In this document: piece after piece, positions 1 to 9,283 of the stretch
How the letters are laid out: the number at the start of each line of letters is the position of its first letter
How positions within the stretch are numbered: position 1 is the first letter of the stretch
Source of the DNA: Ahrensia sp.
GTDB taxonomy: Bacteria > Pseudomonadota > Alphaproteobacteria > Rhizobiales > Rhizobiaceae
Direction: 5' to 3'
Assembly (NCBI GenBank): GCA_028817895.1
Contig: JAPPOQ010000020.1
Coordinates: 107,663 to 171,662 of the forward strand
Length of the DNA stretch: 64,000 bases
Position numbers and translations under genes: made by a program
The notes under the pieces: model-generated
Seen by the model: only the letters and a program-made list of their open reading frames with translations
What the model was told of the DNA's origin: nothing
Database searches by the model: none

Positions 1-923
1 CCCAACATATACATGGCGATGGTTGATCCCGCGATGCTGGTGATTTCAGCATGATCATAAGGTGGCGAGACTTCGACCACGTCCGACCCCACCACGTCAA
101 GATTTTTCAGATGCCGAATCATGGAAAGCGCCCATGCGCTTGAAAATCCGGCGGAAACGGGAGTTCCGGTTCCGGGCGCATAGGCCGGGTCGAGGCAGTC
201 AATGTCAAATGTGATGTAGACATTCTTGCCGCCGGTGCGTTCATAAATGCGCTTTGCGATGTCCTCGGTCGACATGGTGTGTGCGGTCAGCGCGTCGATG
301 ATCTCGATGCCGCAGGTTTGCGGTGCATGGGTGCGGATGCCGATCTGGATCGAGCGTTCCGGGTCAATCCAGCCTTCGCGTGTCGCCGTTGTGATGAAGG
401 CGCCATGGTCCACCGCGAACTCGCCGCCATCGTCCCAGGTGTCCTGATGCGCATCGAACTGCACCAGCGCCAGCGGGCCATGCTTGGCAGCATGGGCCTT
501 CAGCAGCGGACCGGTGACGAAATGATCGCCACCCAGCGACAGCAGATAGGGCGCGTTATCGGCGTTGATGATCGCCGCAGCCTGCTCTTCGATAGATGAT
601 GCTACCTGATCCTGACGCGCATAATCGAGGTGACAATCACCATAGTCGATGACGTTCAACTCATCGAAAATATAGGCGCCGAACGGATATTGCGGGTCAT
701 TATCCATGATCGCCGACGCGGCCCTGATGCCGCGTGGTCCAAAACGTGTGCCGGGACGATTGGAGACCGCCGTATCCAACGGAATGCCCCAGACCACAGC
801 ATCGGCCTGGCCGACATTTTTCGTGTATTTGCGCCGCGCAAATGAGAGGGCGCCGGCAAAGGTGCGGTCGTCAGACTTTTGCGAAAGGTCCTGGGCCGTG
901 AAGGCGTTGTCATTGTGTTTCAT
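1..923 (-). CDS. speB: Agmatinase (ureohydrolase family), C-terminus cut by the window edge
   Basis: A reading frame starts with ATG at 923 and stays open to the left edge, about 307 codons, so the last residues and stop are outside the window. The translation shows the ureohydrolase metal-binding motifs in order: SLGGDHF, then QFDAHQDTWDD, then FDIDCLDPAY, which hold the His and Asp ligands of the binuclear manganese centre. Family members split agmatine to putrescine and urea in the cytosol. Related enzymes act on guanidinobutyrate or other guanidino acids, and the exact substrate cannot be told from sequence. The gene sits just downstream of the rpsI terminator, on the same strand, so it probably has its own promoter. 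Confidence 0.9.
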   Translation of the reverse strand, partial: MKHNDNAFTAQDLSQKSDDRTFAGALSFARRKYTKNVGQADAVVWGIPLDTAVSNRPGTRFGPRGIRAASAIMDNDPQYPFGAYIFDELNVIDYGDCHLDYARQDQVASSIEEQAAAIINADNAPYLLSLGGDHFVTGPLLKAHAAKHGPLALVQFDAHQDTWDDGGEFAVDHGAFITTATREGWIDPERSIQIGIRTHAPQTCGIEIIDALTAHTMSTEDIAKRIYERTGGKNVYITFDIDCLDPAYAPGTGTPVSAGFSSAWALSMIRHLKNLDVVGSDVVEVSPPYDHAEITSIAGSTIAMYML

Positions 924-935
924 GCGTCAAATTCC

Positions 936-966
936 AACAAAAAGGGCGGACCGTGCGGCCCGCCCT
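936..966 (-). terminator. Rho-independent terminator after rpsI
   Basis: Read on the minus strand, a 10-bp stem (AGGGCGGGCC with GGTCCGCCCT, one G-U pair) closes a GCAC loop and is followed by a run of T residues. It lies about 75 bp past the rpsI stop and directly before the agmatinase start, so it should end the rplM-rpsI transcript. Confidence 0.85.
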
Positions 967-994
967 GCAATACACCCGATGGTGGATATCGGTA

Positions 995-1059
995 AGCCTT
1001 AGCGTTTCGAGAACTGGCCCCGGAAACGCAAGGCGCAGCCTTAGCGTTTCGAGAACTGG
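995..1059. repeat. 23-bp direct repeat duplicating the end of rpsI
   Basis: The 23 bases at 1037-1059, which hold the last codons and stop of rpsI, are repeated exactly at 995-1017. The period is 42 bp, a multiple of three. The outer copy is untranslated and lies between the real stop and the terminator. It looks like a relic of a short duplication at the gene end. Confidence 0.9.
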
Positions 1060-1628
1060 AAAGAGCGGCGTGCTTTCGCACGACCATATTTTTTGCGTTC
1101 CACCACGCGGCTGTCGCGGGTGAGAAAGCCACCGGCTTTGAGAGTTGCGCGCAGTTCCGGCTCAAAATGCGTGAGCGCTTTCGAGATGCCGTGGCGCAGC
1201 GCACCGGCCTGGCCGGACAAACCGCCGCCGGACACGGTGGCCACGATGTCGAACTGCGTGTCGCGACCCGTTGCGACGAGCGGCTGGCGGATCACCATTT
1301 GCAAGACAGGACGTGCGAAATACTCGGTGAAATCACGTGACTTCACAGCCTTTTTGCTATCCTTGCGGTTCTGCTTCTGGACGTCGCGCTTCTTGGTTGT
1401 GCCCTCGATGAGAATGCGACCGGAGCCGGGCTTCAGCCAGACGCGGGCGATCGCGTCCTTGCGCTTGCCGGTTGCATAGGCGCGGTTGTGTTCATCGACC
1501 TTGCGCTCGTAAACGGGAGCATCCGGGTTCTGCGGTGCGGCGGTGTCGTCTGCACCCGGAACGGCGGTGTTGCCGGCTTCGCCCTTCAGCGCGTCGCCCA
1601 GTTCTTCAAGAGAATTGATTTCAGCCAT
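1041..1628 (-). CDS. rpsI: 30S ribosomal protein S9
   Basis: The protein belongs to the small ribosomal subunit head, where the basic C-terminal tail reaches toward P-site tRNA. The S9 core begins near residue 50 with [20 protein letters not shown], and the protein ends in the typical RRSFQFSKR tail. About 45 residues of acidic, Ala/Pro-rich N-terminal extension precede the core, as is common in alphaproteobacterial S9. The ATG at 1628 is preferred; it lies 2 bp after the rplM stop. An in-frame GTG at 1634 would overlap rplM. The gene is co-transcribed with rplM and followed by a terminator. Its last codons are duplicated downstream. Confidence 0.97.
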   Translation of the reverse strand: MAEINSLEELGDALKGEAGNTAVPGADDTAAPQNPDAPVYERKVDEHNRAYATGKRKDAIARVWLKPGSGRILIEGTTKKRDVQKQNRKDSKKAVKSRDFTEYFARPVLQMVIRQPLVATGRDTQFDIVATVSGGGLSGQAGALRHGISKALTHFEPELRATLKAGGFLTRDSRVVERKKYGRAKARRSFQFSKR

Positions 1629-1630
1629 GG

Positions 1631-2095
1631 TCACGCGACCCTTTTGTTCTTGCGGTTCATCGATGCCAGATCGATGGTTTGTGGCTTCTGCGCCTCGTGC
1701 TTGTGCTCGGCACCGGCATAGACATAGAGGTTTTTCATCTGTTTGCGCGAAAGCGGCCCGCCGGGCATCATGCGTTCAACGGCTTTCTGCATCACTCGCT
1801 CGGGAAAACGGCCCTCGAGCAGAGCCTTTGCGGTGCGCTCTTTGATGCCGCCGGGATAGCCGGTGTGCCAGTAATACTTCTTTTGCTCGCGCTTGTTGCC
1901 GGTGAAGGCAACCTTGCCGGCATTGATGATGATGACATTGTCCCCATCATCGACATGCGGGGTGAAGGTGGGCTTGTGCTTGCCGCGCAGGCGATTTGCC
2001 ACGAAGGAAGCGAGGCGACCCGGAACCATGCCAGCGGCATCGATCAGGATCCAGTTCTTCTCCACTTCCGCAGGCTTTTGCGAAAAGGTTTTCAT
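1631..2095 (-). CDS. rplM: 50S ribosomal protein L13
   Basis: The 154-residue protein has full L13 length and the usual features: [16 protein letters not shown] at the N-terminus, a [10 protein letters not shown] strand, the [11 protein letters not shown] motif and the MLPxxPL-like [12 protein letters not shown] segment. L13 is an early-assembling large-subunit protein. It is the first gene of the rplM-rpsI operon, 2 bp from rpsI, and is preceded by a strong promoter and a leader with a hairpin. Confidence 0.98.
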   Translation of the reverse strand: MKTFSQKPAEVEKNWILIDAAGMVPGRLASFVANRLRGKHKPTFTPHVDDGDNVIIINAGKVAFTGNKREQKKYYWHTGYPGGIKERTAKALLEGRFPERVMQKAVERMMPGGPLSRKQMKNLYVYAGAEHKHEAQKPQTIDLASMNRKNKRVA

Positions 2096-2154
2096 GCGAA
2101 TGGCTCATATCTGAGAGTGGACTGTCTGGGCGGCTTGACTTGCCGACAAACAAA

Positions 2155-2173
2155 TCGCCGCACAGGGCGGCGA
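2155..2173 (-). promoter_or_regulatory. Hairpin in the rplM leader
   Basis: A 7-bp GC-rich stem (TCGCCGC with GCGGCGA, 5-nt loop) lies in the untranslated leader between the predicted rplM transcription start near 2177 and the start codon at 2095. On the minus strand it is followed by TTTGTTTG. It could be an attenuator or a site for feedback control by a ribosomal protein; neither is shown by the sequence. Confidence 0.4.
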
Positions 2174-2183
2174 AGTTGTGGCT

Positions 2184-2212
2184 TGTTTAGTGATGAAGGT
2201 ATCCTTTGTCAA
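2184..2212 (-). promoter_or_regulatory. Housekeeping promoter of rplM-rpsI
   Basis: A perfect -35 hexamer TTGACA (2212-2207) is separated by 17 bp from a -10 like TAAACA (2189-2184). It points at rplM, and the transcript would start near 2177, giving a leader of about 80 nt. Confidence 0.7.
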
Positions 2213-2400
2213 GCAACTCTAGCGGCGGACGCCAAATTTAACAGAGCAATATCAAAGCGATACAAATGCGGTATTTAATTACCGTATCAATGAGAGCGAT
2301 TGTATCGATGCGGCTTGTAGAGCGCCAGCGGGACGCGTTGATTGCGAGCACGGGCGTGGATCGTCATAATGGTTCGCAAGCGGGATTGAGAAACGACATC

Positions 2401-3012
2401 ATGATTGAGGGGAAGCGATACTCTGCTGTTTTCGGCTGTGCGGTGGCGGCGGTGTGGTCGCACGTCGCCGCGGCGGCGGATGCCGACTGTGAGGATACCT
2501 TCCGTGCCTTGCTGCGCGGGGAGAGCGGTGAATATCCCTTCACAGCCCGCTCGGTGACGGAGTTTTCAGGCACGAAAACGGTGTCGATCTTCGCCGCGCA
2601 GAGCCCTTCGACATCGTTGACCATAGACGAGCGCACCGGAGTATGGGTCGTCTTTCGTGACGGAAAGGCGTGGCAATCGGCCGACAAGGGCAAGAGTTGG
2701 AAACATCTCTACGATCTTCCGGCCAAACAGGCGGACCAAATCCGCGAAAGCCTCGCCAAGCGGGCCGCCGCGGCGACGAACATTGCCTGCGCAGATGGTG
2801 TGGAGTTTGAGGGCGGCACCTATCGCAGCGTTTCCGGCGAGTGGCAAAGCGGCGACGCAACCAATGCAGATGGCCGTTCAACCTATTTTCTCAAAGCTGA
2901 CGGGTCATGGCACGCGGCAATCACGGAAATGACCATGACGAGCGGTTCAAGCACGATCACACAGGTGAAACTGCCCGAAGCCGAGTGGCTGGACGTGCCG
3001 ACGCCAGAGTAG
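2401..3012 (+). CDS. Hypothetical secreted protein
   Basis: The protein is not recognised. The ATG at 2401 is chosen because it is followed by a basic stretch (MIEGKRYSAVFG) and a hydrophobic, Ala-rich segment ending AAAADADC, which looks like a cleavable signal peptide. An upstream in-frame ATG at 2266 would bury this signal. The mature part, about 180 residues, has few cysteines and a pattern of alternating strands (for example TGVWVVFRDGKAWQSADKGKSW), suggesting a beta-rich periplasmic protein. The 3' end overlaps the convergent GIY-YIG gene by 56 bp. Confidence 0.6.
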   Translation: MIEGKRYSAVFGCAVAAVWSHVAAAADADCEDTFRALLRGESGEYPFTARSVTEFSGTKTVSIFAAQSPSTSLTIDERTGVWVVFRDGKAWQSADKGKSWKHLYDLPAKQADQIRESLAKRAAAATNIACADGVEFEGGTYRSVSGEWQSGDATNADGRSTYFLKADGSWHAAITEMTMTSGSSTITQVKLPEAEWLDVPTPE

Positions 3013-3379
3013 GGGTGGATTGAAGCGGTGTGTGGTGACGTGGGGATGTGGCCTCGCATGCATTGCGCAAAGGTGCGTGGCAATTTTCGATCGCGAATAT
3101 CTTGTCGTACAGATCAAGCCATGTGGGGTTAAGCACCTCAATCAAATTGATTTTCCATTGTCGCACATAGTGCTTCAGCGTTTTCTCGCGTTGGATCGCT
3201 GAGACGATTGTTTCATGCAGCTCAAACCAAACCAGCCGATGACACTTGTAGCGTGCTGTGAAGCTCTTGGGGTGAATTGCGTTTCGATGTTCCCAGGCAC
3301 GGCCCGGCAAGTCCGATGTCACGCCGATGTAAATCACACCTCGCGGCTTGTTCGACATCATGTAAACATGGGCGGACAT
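2957..3379 (-). CDS. GIY-YIG nuclease superfamily protein with a run-on tail
   Basis: The first 95 or so residues form a single GIY-YIG domain like the small YhbQ/UPF0213 proteins: HVYMMSN at residues 4-10, YIG at 17-19, the conserved Arg in GRAWEHR and a Glu in QREKTLKHY. Family members are stand-alone nuclease-like proteins whose cellular role is mostly unknown. A good ribosome site (AAAGGA) precedes the ATG at 3379. After NPTWLDLYDKI, where such proteins usually end, about 45 low-complexity residues follow that are read through the 3' end of the convergent neighbour. The tail is probably due to a lost stop codon. Confidence 0.8.
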   Translation of the reverse strand: MSAHVYMMSNKPRGVIYIGVTSDLPGRAWEHRNAIHPKSFTARYKCHRLVWFELHETIVSAIQREKTLKHYVRQWKINLIEVLNPTWLDLYDKIFAIENCHAPLRNACEATSPRHHTPLQSTPTLASARPATRLRAVSPV

Positions 3380-3511
3380 GTGATGGTCCTTTCAAAATGT
3401 TCATGTTTTGTTCTTATCATCGCATGTCATGAAGTCAAATCGAGCGATGCCCTGGTCAGTTCTCAGCGACATCCAAGGATAGAAAGGCCAAACGGTGGGA
3501 CTCTGTTCCTG

Positions 3512-3679
3512 CAAACTCCCCACATCGTCACCCTCGGGCTTGTCCCGAGGGTCTGGAGGCTCGACCCACGAACGTTGGCGGCGGGTGAGGGAGCGTGGCT
3601 TCCTTAACACTCCAAACAAGCGCCGCTGCAGCAACTCGCCAGATCTTCGGGACAGGCCCGAAGATAACGAAGGGGTGGA
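3512..3679 (+). repeat. MITE-like palindromic element, family 1, copy 1
   Basis: This 168-bp unit has a hairpin at each end: an 8-bp stem CCCTCGGG/CCCGAGGG at 3531-3551 and a 9-bp stem ATCTTCGGG/CCCGAAGAT at 3643-3665. The two ends are imperfect inverted repeats of one another (CGTCA, then a palindrome around GGGCTTGTCCC). Units of this kind occur widely between genes in alphaproteobacteria and are often mis-annotated as small proteins. Confidence 0.85.
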
Positions 3680-3954
3680 AACGGTCGCTACACGCCAATA
3701 TTGACCGATTGGAAAGCGGCTCTGTTAGGATAGAGAGGCAATTCTCGATTGCTGGTATTTGGGGCTTTTGATGCCGCGTGCTGGCGTTTTGACTTCCATT
3801 GGTGAAGGCCATTCAGCTACCCAGAACAGCGATGACCAGACCAAAGGCTTGGAGTTCGTCCAATTTGAGAGGAAAGCATTCGGCTCCACGATGGGCTCCC
3901 GGGCCTCCAGCTTTCCCAGACCGGTTGGGTTGGACAAGGTGCTCTTGGGTCTCA

Positions 3955-4119
3955 CAAACTCCCCACACCGTCACCCTCGGGCTTGTCCCGAGGGTCTGGA
4001 AGTTCGTCCCATGAAAGTTGGTGGCGGGTCGGGGGGCGTGGCTTCCTTAACCCCGAAACAAGCGCTGCCGTAGCAACTCAACGGATCTTCGGGACAAGCC
4101 CGAAGATGACGGGGTGGAG
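3955..4119 (+). repeat. MITE-like palindromic element, family 1, copy 2
   Basis: This 165-bp unit lies in the same orientation as the copy at 3512. It begins with the same CAAACTCCCCACA and ends with the same GGGGTGGA. Most of the length aligns, with scattered substitutions, and both terminal hairpins are kept. Confidence 0.85.
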
Positions 4120-4241
4120 TGAGATTACTCCCAATGCTCTCCCTTTGCTGTCGGTGAGCATGTTGACTTCTGTCAAGAGAGCCGGGTCTCGTATAACCAT
4201 GGCTGAGCTGTTTGCGTTTCAAAAGCGATCAGGCGCTTGAA

Positions 4242-4613
4242 TTAAGCCGCCTCTTCGGTCTCCAGGGCTTTTGCCGCTGCCTCCGGATCGGCTGCGATCA
4301 CCTTCAAATAGGCTTTGGCGACTTCGTTCGGTTCGCTGCGATACTGTTCCCAGTCCCGCAGCGTCCCGATGGGGATACGAAAGCGGGTGGCAAATTCTTC
4401 TTGGGTTAGGCCAAATTTGAAGCGCAGATGTTTGGCGAAGCTGATTTGCCTCATCCGCCCCAATTCTTCATCGGTCAACGGTTGTGCATCGGGGTCCGAC
4501 AGCGCGTTGGCCATCAGTTCTTCCTCTGACATTGCATCGACGCGTGCCCAGTCTGAACTGTTACGCCCAGCTTCGATTTCTTCGATAGTCCTTCGTTTCA
4601 CGACCATTGGCAC
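4242..4613 (-). CDS. Orphan HTH (XRE-type) antitoxin-like regulator
   Basis: The 123-residue protein has an acidic N-terminal segment (MSEEELMANALSDPDAQPLT) and a C-terminal Cro/C1-type helix-turn-helix (LRFKFGLTQEEFATRFRIP, then IGTLRDWEQYRSEPN). This layout is seen in antitoxins and autoregulators of type II toxin-antitoxin pairs. No toxin gene is next to it: the 85 bp upstream and the 120 bp downstream hold no ORF. It may be a leftover or a solitary regulator that binds DNA as a dimer. Confidence 0.75.
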   Translation of the reverse strand: MPMVVKRRTIEEIEAGRNSSDWARVDAMSEEELMANALSDPDAQPLTDEELGRMRQISFAKHLRFKFGLTQEEFATRFRIPIGTLRDWEQYRSEPNEVAKAYLKVIAADPEAAAKALETEEAA

Positions 4614-4698
4614 GGTTCACTAAGAAAGTTCGAGTTGTTTCTGTTCGAATGTTCTAGACAAAGTCAAATAGCTCAGGCGCTTGGTCCATGCGGTAAAT

Positions 4699-5046
4699 TC
4701 AAACCACTTGTGTAATTGCATAAAAGCATGCGCTTGCTGCAATACCGCAAAGTACGTTAAACGCGAAGGAGCCTAGGGACTTTCTCCACCCATAGAAGGA
4801 TCGTTTTTGCCTGACAGTTTCCTCTTCGATTTTGCTGGTGGAGTTTTGCAACTCCATGGAGGAGTTTGAACTTTCCACGCGAATTCCGTCGCCGCCAGCG
4901 CCTGCAGTTCCAACATGGATGCCGTCTCTGCCGTTGCTCTCGGCGTACAGATCGCTACCGTCGAAATTTGCATCCGAAGCGATGCTAAAACCATGCCCTG
5001 CGTTCCCGATGGACATGCATCCTCTGAGAGTGATTTTACCGCTCAT
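4699..5046 (-). CDS. Small unrecognised protein: beta-helix-like repeats plus C-terminal membrane anchor
   Basis: The ATG at 5046 is chosen because AAGGA lies 7 bp upstream; an in-frame ATG at 5076 lacks this. The 115-residue product starts with glycine- and serine-rich short repeats (NAGHGFSIASDANFDGSDL, then ESNGRDGIHVG, then GGDGIRVESS) that resemble rungs of a right-handed beta-helix. A Glu/Ser linker follows, then basic residues and one hydrophobic segment near the C-terminus (FNVLCGIAASACFYAI). No signal peptide is visible. I do not recognise the family. It is an isolated gene between nrdJ and the HTH gene, all on the minus strand. Confidence 0.6.
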   Translation of the reverse strand: MSGKITLRGCMSIGNAGHGFSIASDANFDGSDLYAESNGRDGIHVGTAGAGGDGIRVESSNSSMELQNSTSKIEEETVRQKRSFYGWRKSLGSFAFNVLCGIAASACFYAITQVV

Positions 5047-5109
5047 TTCAAGTTCCTTTCTTGGGAAAACGGGCATCTCATGTTTGTCTTTTGCCCCATC
5101 GAACTACCC

Positions 5110-8100
5110 TCAACTACAGCCCGTCGTGCTCCCGCAGCTGTCGCATTTTAGGCATGTCCCGTTTCGCACCAACGTGAAATTCTGGCATTCGGGGCAGCTT
5201 TCGCCCTCATAGCCCTGCATGCGGGCCATGGCGCGGCGTTCGCCTTGGCTTGGCGTGCGAGCCGGGGTGGTCTCTCCCTGTTCAACGGTCGAGCGGGTGT
5301 TCACCTCATAGTCTCGTTTGAAGGCCGCAACTTCGTCCTGCAGCAACAGAGCGGCGCTTTCCTGCGGCTGCGGTTCGGCGAGAGCCAGTGCCGCTCCGCC
5401 TTCGGTCGACGCGATGGGTGTAACGTTGGACGCGCCGGAACCGCTCACATTTGAACCGGAGACGGCGCTCGCGCCGCCCTTGCTGACCATGGCAACGGCC
5501 GTGGCCCCGGAGCCGCCGCTCCCGGCTGGTTCGTCCTTGCCGATGTCGCGGCGCGTTGCATCGCTGGACACAACGGAAAGCGAGTGACCGCGTGTCAGGC
5601 CCTTGGAGACGATTTCCGCCTTGCCTTCTGTCACGCCGCGGCCAAGTGCGGTGGAGCCGAAGTCGGACGTATCGACATGGCCAAGATCGTGGCGGCCCAG
5701 ATAGGAAATAGCCAATTCGCGGAACACGTAATCGAGAATGGAGGTCGCGTTCTTGATCGCGTCATTGCCCATCACAATGCCGGCGGGCTCGAATTTGGTG
5801 AAGGTGAAGGCCTCCACATATTCTTCCAAAGGCACGCCATATTGCAGACCAAGCGAAATGGCGATGGCGAAATTGTTCATCATCGCGCGGAAGGCGGCGC
5901 CCTCCTTGTGCATGTCGATGAAGATCTCGCCAAGCGAGCCATCGTCGAACTCCCCGGTGCGAAGATAAACCTTGTGGCCGCCAACAACTGCTTTTTGTGT
6001 GTAGCCCTTGCGGCGGTTGGGAAGCTTTTCGCGATAGCGCACTTCCTTTTCGATGATCTTCTCGACGATCTTTTCCGAAATCTGAGCAGCGCGAGCGGCA
6101 ACCGGCGCTTCGATGAGATTGTCGAGCGCGTCTTCGTCCTCTTCATCCTCAACCAGCGCGGCGTTGAGCGGCTGGGAGAGTTTGGAGCCGTCGCGATAGA
6201 GCGCATTGGCCTTCAGCCCGAGTTTCCAGGAAAGCATGTAGGCGGCTGTGCAGTCTTCAACCGCAGCGTCATTGGGCATGTTGATGGTTTTTGAAATCGC
6301 GCCGGATATGAAAGGCTGTGCTGCGGCCATCATGCGGATGTGGCTTTCGGTCGACAAATAGCGCTTGCCGATCTTGCCGCACGGATTGGCGCAATCGAAC
6401 ACCGGTAGATGCTCGTCTTTCAGATGCGGTGCGCCTTCCAGGGTCATCGCGCCGCAGCACCAGATGTTGGCAGCCTGCACTTCATCTTTCGAGAAGCCGA
6501 GCGCGGCGAGCATGTCGAAGGAGAAATCGTTCAGCTGCTCATCGGTGAAGCCCAGCGTGTCGCGGCAGAAATCTTCGCCAAGGGTGAACTTGTTGAAAGC
6601 GAACTTGATGTCAAAGGCCTGCGCCAGACCGGCCTCGATGGCGTCGATCTGATCCTGCTGGAAGCCTTTCTCCTCCAGCGCGCCATGGCTGACAGCGTTG
6701 GAACCGGCCAGCGTGCCCCGACCCACCGCATAGGTGATGATCTCGGCAATCTGCTCTTCATTGTAGCCGAGCGTTTCCAGCGCTTCCGGCACGGCACGGT
6801 TGATGATCTTGAAGTAACCACCACCCGCGAGCTTCTTGAACTTCACCAGAGCGAAATCGGGTTCAATGCCGGTCGTGTCGCAGTCCATCACAAGGCCAAT
6901 CGTGCCCGTTGGCGCAATGACGGTGGCCTGCGCATTGCGATAGCCGTGGGCGGTGCCCTTCTCGACCGCACGATCCCACAGGAAACAAATATGCTCATCG
7001 ATATTGCCATCCTCGAGTTGGGTCTCTCCGAGCAGTTGACTTTTTTTGATGTTTTCGAAGTCCAGCGGCACCGGGAGGGTTGAAAGGCCTTCGTAAAACT
7101 CATCGTCGCTATTGTCTTCAACGCCATGTGCTGCAGCGCTGTGATTGCGCATGACCCTGAGCATATGCTCACGGTTTGGCGCATAGCCGGGGAAGGGGCC
7201 AAGCTCTGCTGCCATTTCAGCGGAGGTTTCGTAGCAAATGCCGGTCATGATGGCGCTGATCGCGCCGCAGATCGCGCGGCCTTCGTCACTGTCATAGGCG
7301 ATACCGGCCGTCATCAGCAGACCGCCAATATTGGCAAAGCCAAGACCCGTGGTGCGGTAATCGTAGGACAGGCGGGCAATTTCCTTTGAGGGGAACTGCG
7401 CCATGGTGACGGAAATCTCCAACACCATCATCCAGAGGCGGCAGGCATGCTCGAAGGCCTCGACATCAAAGCTCTTGTCGGCCCTGCGGAACTGGAGAAG
7501 GTTTAGCGACGCCAGATTGCAGGCTGTGTCGTCCAGGAACATGTACTCCGAACACGGGTTGGACGCGCGGATGGGGCCAGCCTCCGGGCAGGTGTGCCAA
7601 TCATTCATCGTGGTGTTGAAATGCAGGCCCGGGTCAGCCGATTGCCAGGCCGCGGTGCCGATCTTGTCCCAAAGCTCGCGAGCGCGGATCGTCTTTGACA
7701 CGCCGCCATCCTTGCGGCGGATCAGATCCCAGGTTCCGTCCTCTTCAACCGCTTTGAGAAAGCCGTCCTTGATCGACACGGAGTTGTTGGAGTTCTGACC
7801 GGAAACGGTCAGATAGGCGTCGCTGTCCCAATCGGTGTTGTAAACCGGGAATTCGATATCCGTGTAGCCCTGCCTGGCGAGCTGGATCACGCGGTGAATG
7901 TAGTTTTCCGGCACCGCATTTTTCTTGGCGGCTCGGATCTCGCGTTTCAGCGCCGTGTTGTAGGCGGGGTCAAAGCATTGATCATCGTCGGCCTCGCAAT
8001 TCACGCATGCCTTCATGATCGCCTTCATATGTTTGGAGACGATCTTGGAGCCGGTCACGATGGCCGCGACCTTCTGCTCTTCCTTCACCTTCCAGTCGAC

Positions 8101-8979
8101 ATATTCTTCAATATCGGGGTGATCGATATCCACGACCACCATCTTGGCCGCGCGTCGCGTCGTGCCGCCGGATTTGATTGCACCGGCAGCGCGGTCACCG
8201 ATTTTCAAGAAGGACATTAGGCCCGATGATTTGCCACCGCCGGAAAGCGGCTCGTTCTCACCGCGAATATGCGAGAAGTTCGATCCCGTGCCGGAACCAT
8301 ATTTGAACAGGCGTGCCTCACGCACCCACAGGTCCATGATACCGCCATCATTGACGAGGTCATCGCCGACGCTCTGAATGAAACAGGCATGCGGCTGCGG
8401 GTGCTCGTAGGATGATTTCGACTTGGTCAGCTTGCCGGTCTTGAAGTCGACATAGTGGTGACCCTGGGCAGGGCCATCGATTCCGTAAGCCCAATGAAGG
8501 CCGGTGTTGAACCATTGCGGCGAGTTTGGCGCGACCTTTTGTGTGGCCAGCATGAAGCACAACTCGTCGTGATAGGCCTGTGCGTCCTCTTCGGTGTCGA
8601 AATAGCCGCCCTTCCAGCCCCAATAGGTCCAAGTTCCAGCCAGACGACGAAAGACCTGTTCTGCCGTCTTTTCAGAACCGTAGCGCTCTTCCTTCGGCAG
8701 TTTCTTCAGCGCGTCCTTGTCTTCAACACTGCGCCACAGAAAAGAGGGCACGGCGGTCTCTTCAACGCGCCGCAGGCAGGCGGGCACACCAGCCTTGCGG
8801 AAATATTTCTGCGCGATGATGTCGGCTGCAACCTGGCTGAACTGTTCGGGAACCAAAATGTCCTCGAGCCGGAACACCACGGAGCCGTCGGGATTCTTAA
8901 TTTCGCTCGTCGCAGAGCGCATGGCCACGCCCGCAAAGGGTGACCGTCCGGCTTCGGTGTAGTGTCGTTCAATCCGCAT
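5110..8979 (-). CDS. nrdJ: Vitamin B12-dependent (class II) ribonucleotide reductase
   Basis: This 1289-residue enzyme reduces ribonucleotides to deoxyribonucleotides in the cytosol using adenosylcobalamin to make the thiyl radical. Visible features are the first redox cysteine (HACFIQ, residue 199), the catalytic NPCSE motif at 474-478, a second cysteine at 487 ([11 protein letters not shown]) and a cysteine-rich C-terminal tail with CPEC, CLKC and CDSC pairs that can regenerate the active site and bind zinc. The start at 8979 is preceded by GGGGAACGAG. An upstream in-frame start at 9033 would add 18 residues not expected in the family. The gene stands alone; NrdR-like boxes lie about 260 bp upstream. 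Confidence 0.97.
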   Translation of the reverse strand: MRIERHYTEAGRSPFAGVAMRSATSEIKNPDGSVVFRLEDILVPEQFSQVAADIIAQKYFRKAGVPACLRRVEETAVPSFLWRSVEDKDALKKLPKEERYGSEKTAEQVFRRLAGTWTYWGWKGGYFDTEEDAQAYHDELCFMLATQKVAPNSPQWFNTGLHWAYGIDGPAQGHHYVDFKTGKLTKSKSSYEHPQPHACFIQSVGDDLVNDGGIMDLWVREARLFKYGSGTGSNFSHIRGENEPLSGGGKSSGLMSFLKIGDRAAGAIKSGGTTRRAAKMVVVDIDHPDIEEYVDWKVKEEQKVAAIVTGSKIVSKHMKAIMKACVNCEADDDQCFDPAYNTALKREIRAAKKNAVPENYIHRVIQLARQGYTDIEFPVYNTDWDSDAYLTVSGQNSNNSVSIKDGFLKAVEEDGTWDLIRRKDGGVSKTIRARELWDKIGTAAWQSADPGLHFNTTMNDWHTCPEAGPIRASNPCSEYMFLDDTACNLASLNLLQFRRADKSFDVEAFEHACRLWMMVLEISVTMAQFPSKEIARLSYDYRTTGLGFANIGGLLMTAGIAYDSDEGRAICGAISAIMTGICYETSAEMAAELGPFPGYAPNREHMLRVMRNHSAAAHGVEDNSDDEFYEGLSTLPVPLDFENIKKSQLLGETQLEDGNIDEHICFLWDRAVEKGTAHGYRNAQATVIAPTGTIGLVMDCDTTGIEPDFALVKFKKLAGGGYFKIINRAVPEALETLGYNEEQIAEIITYAVGRGTLAGSNAVSHGALEEKGFQQDQIDAIEAGLAQAFDIKFAFNKFTLGEDFCRDTLGFTDEQLNDFSFDMLAALGFSKDEVQAANIWCCGAMTLEGAPHLKDEHLPVFDCANPCGKIGKRYLSTESHIRMMAAAQPFISGAISKTINMPNDAAVEDCTAAYMLSWKLGLKANALYRDGSKLSQPLNAALVEDEEDEDALDNLIEAPVAARAAQISEKIVEKIIEKEVRYREKLPNRRKGYTQKAVVGGHKVYLRTGEFDDGSLGEIFIDMHKEGAAFRAMMNNFAIAISLGLQYGVPLEEYVEAFTFTKFEPAGIVMGNDAIKNATSILDYVFRELAISYLGRHDLGHVDTSDFGSTALGRGVTEGKAEIVSKGLTRGHSLSVVSSDATRRDIGKDEPAGSGGSGATAVAMVSKGGASAVSGSNVSGSGASNVTPIASTEGGAALALAEPQPQESAALLLQDEVAAFKRDYEVNTRSTVEQGETTPARTPSQGERRAMARMQGYEGESCPECQNFTLVRNGTCLKCDSCGSTTGCS

Positions 8980-9235
8980 CTCGTTCCCCAATCCTTGTAT
9001 GCCTTGCAACTCTGGCCTGTGGAGCAGAGTCACAAAAATCCGTTAGGGCACAGTCGTGCCCCTCTCATTATCGCCCATTTGAAGCCCTTGACGCCCGTAT
9101 TTGCGCGCGCCAGCGCTCCGATTAAATCTGTAGCCGCCCCATTTGAGTGCCGCGAAGATGACGAAAGGCCATCGCCGACACTCTCAGTTTTGCCTCCGGA
9201 GGACGATCGACACTAAAGCAAGACAATCGATCTGC

Positions 9236-9283
9236 CCACCATATCTGGCGTTTGTTGAGCCACCAAACCACAACATATGGTGG
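9236..9283 (-). promoter_or_regulatory. Tandem NrdR-like boxes with the likely nrdJ promoter
   Basis: Two 16-bp sites, 9236-9251 and 9268-9283, fit the NrdR box pattern (remembered as acaCwAtATaTwGtgt) at most core positions. They are 32 bp apart start to start, about three helical turns, as is usual for tandem NrdR boxes. On the minus strand a -35 TTGGTG (9266-9261), 17-bp spacer and -10 TATGGT (9243-9238) overlap both boxes. NrdR represses reductase genes when dATP is plentiful. Confidence 0.5.

Larger units (their letters stand above)
3380..4241. other. Gene-free stretch carrying two copies of a palindromic repeat
   Basis: No credible gene was found in these 862 bp. The short open frames here read through the two repeat copies and encode typical artefact peptides such as DPRDKPEGDD. 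Between the two direct copies lie about 275 bp (3680-3954) with no clear signal, and about 120 bp follow the second copy before the HTH gene. Confidence 0.7.

Noticed and set aside
3401..3812. Short ORFs encoding DPRDKPEGDD-like peptides
   Set aside because: These are translations of the palindromic repeat, a known source of false gene calls.
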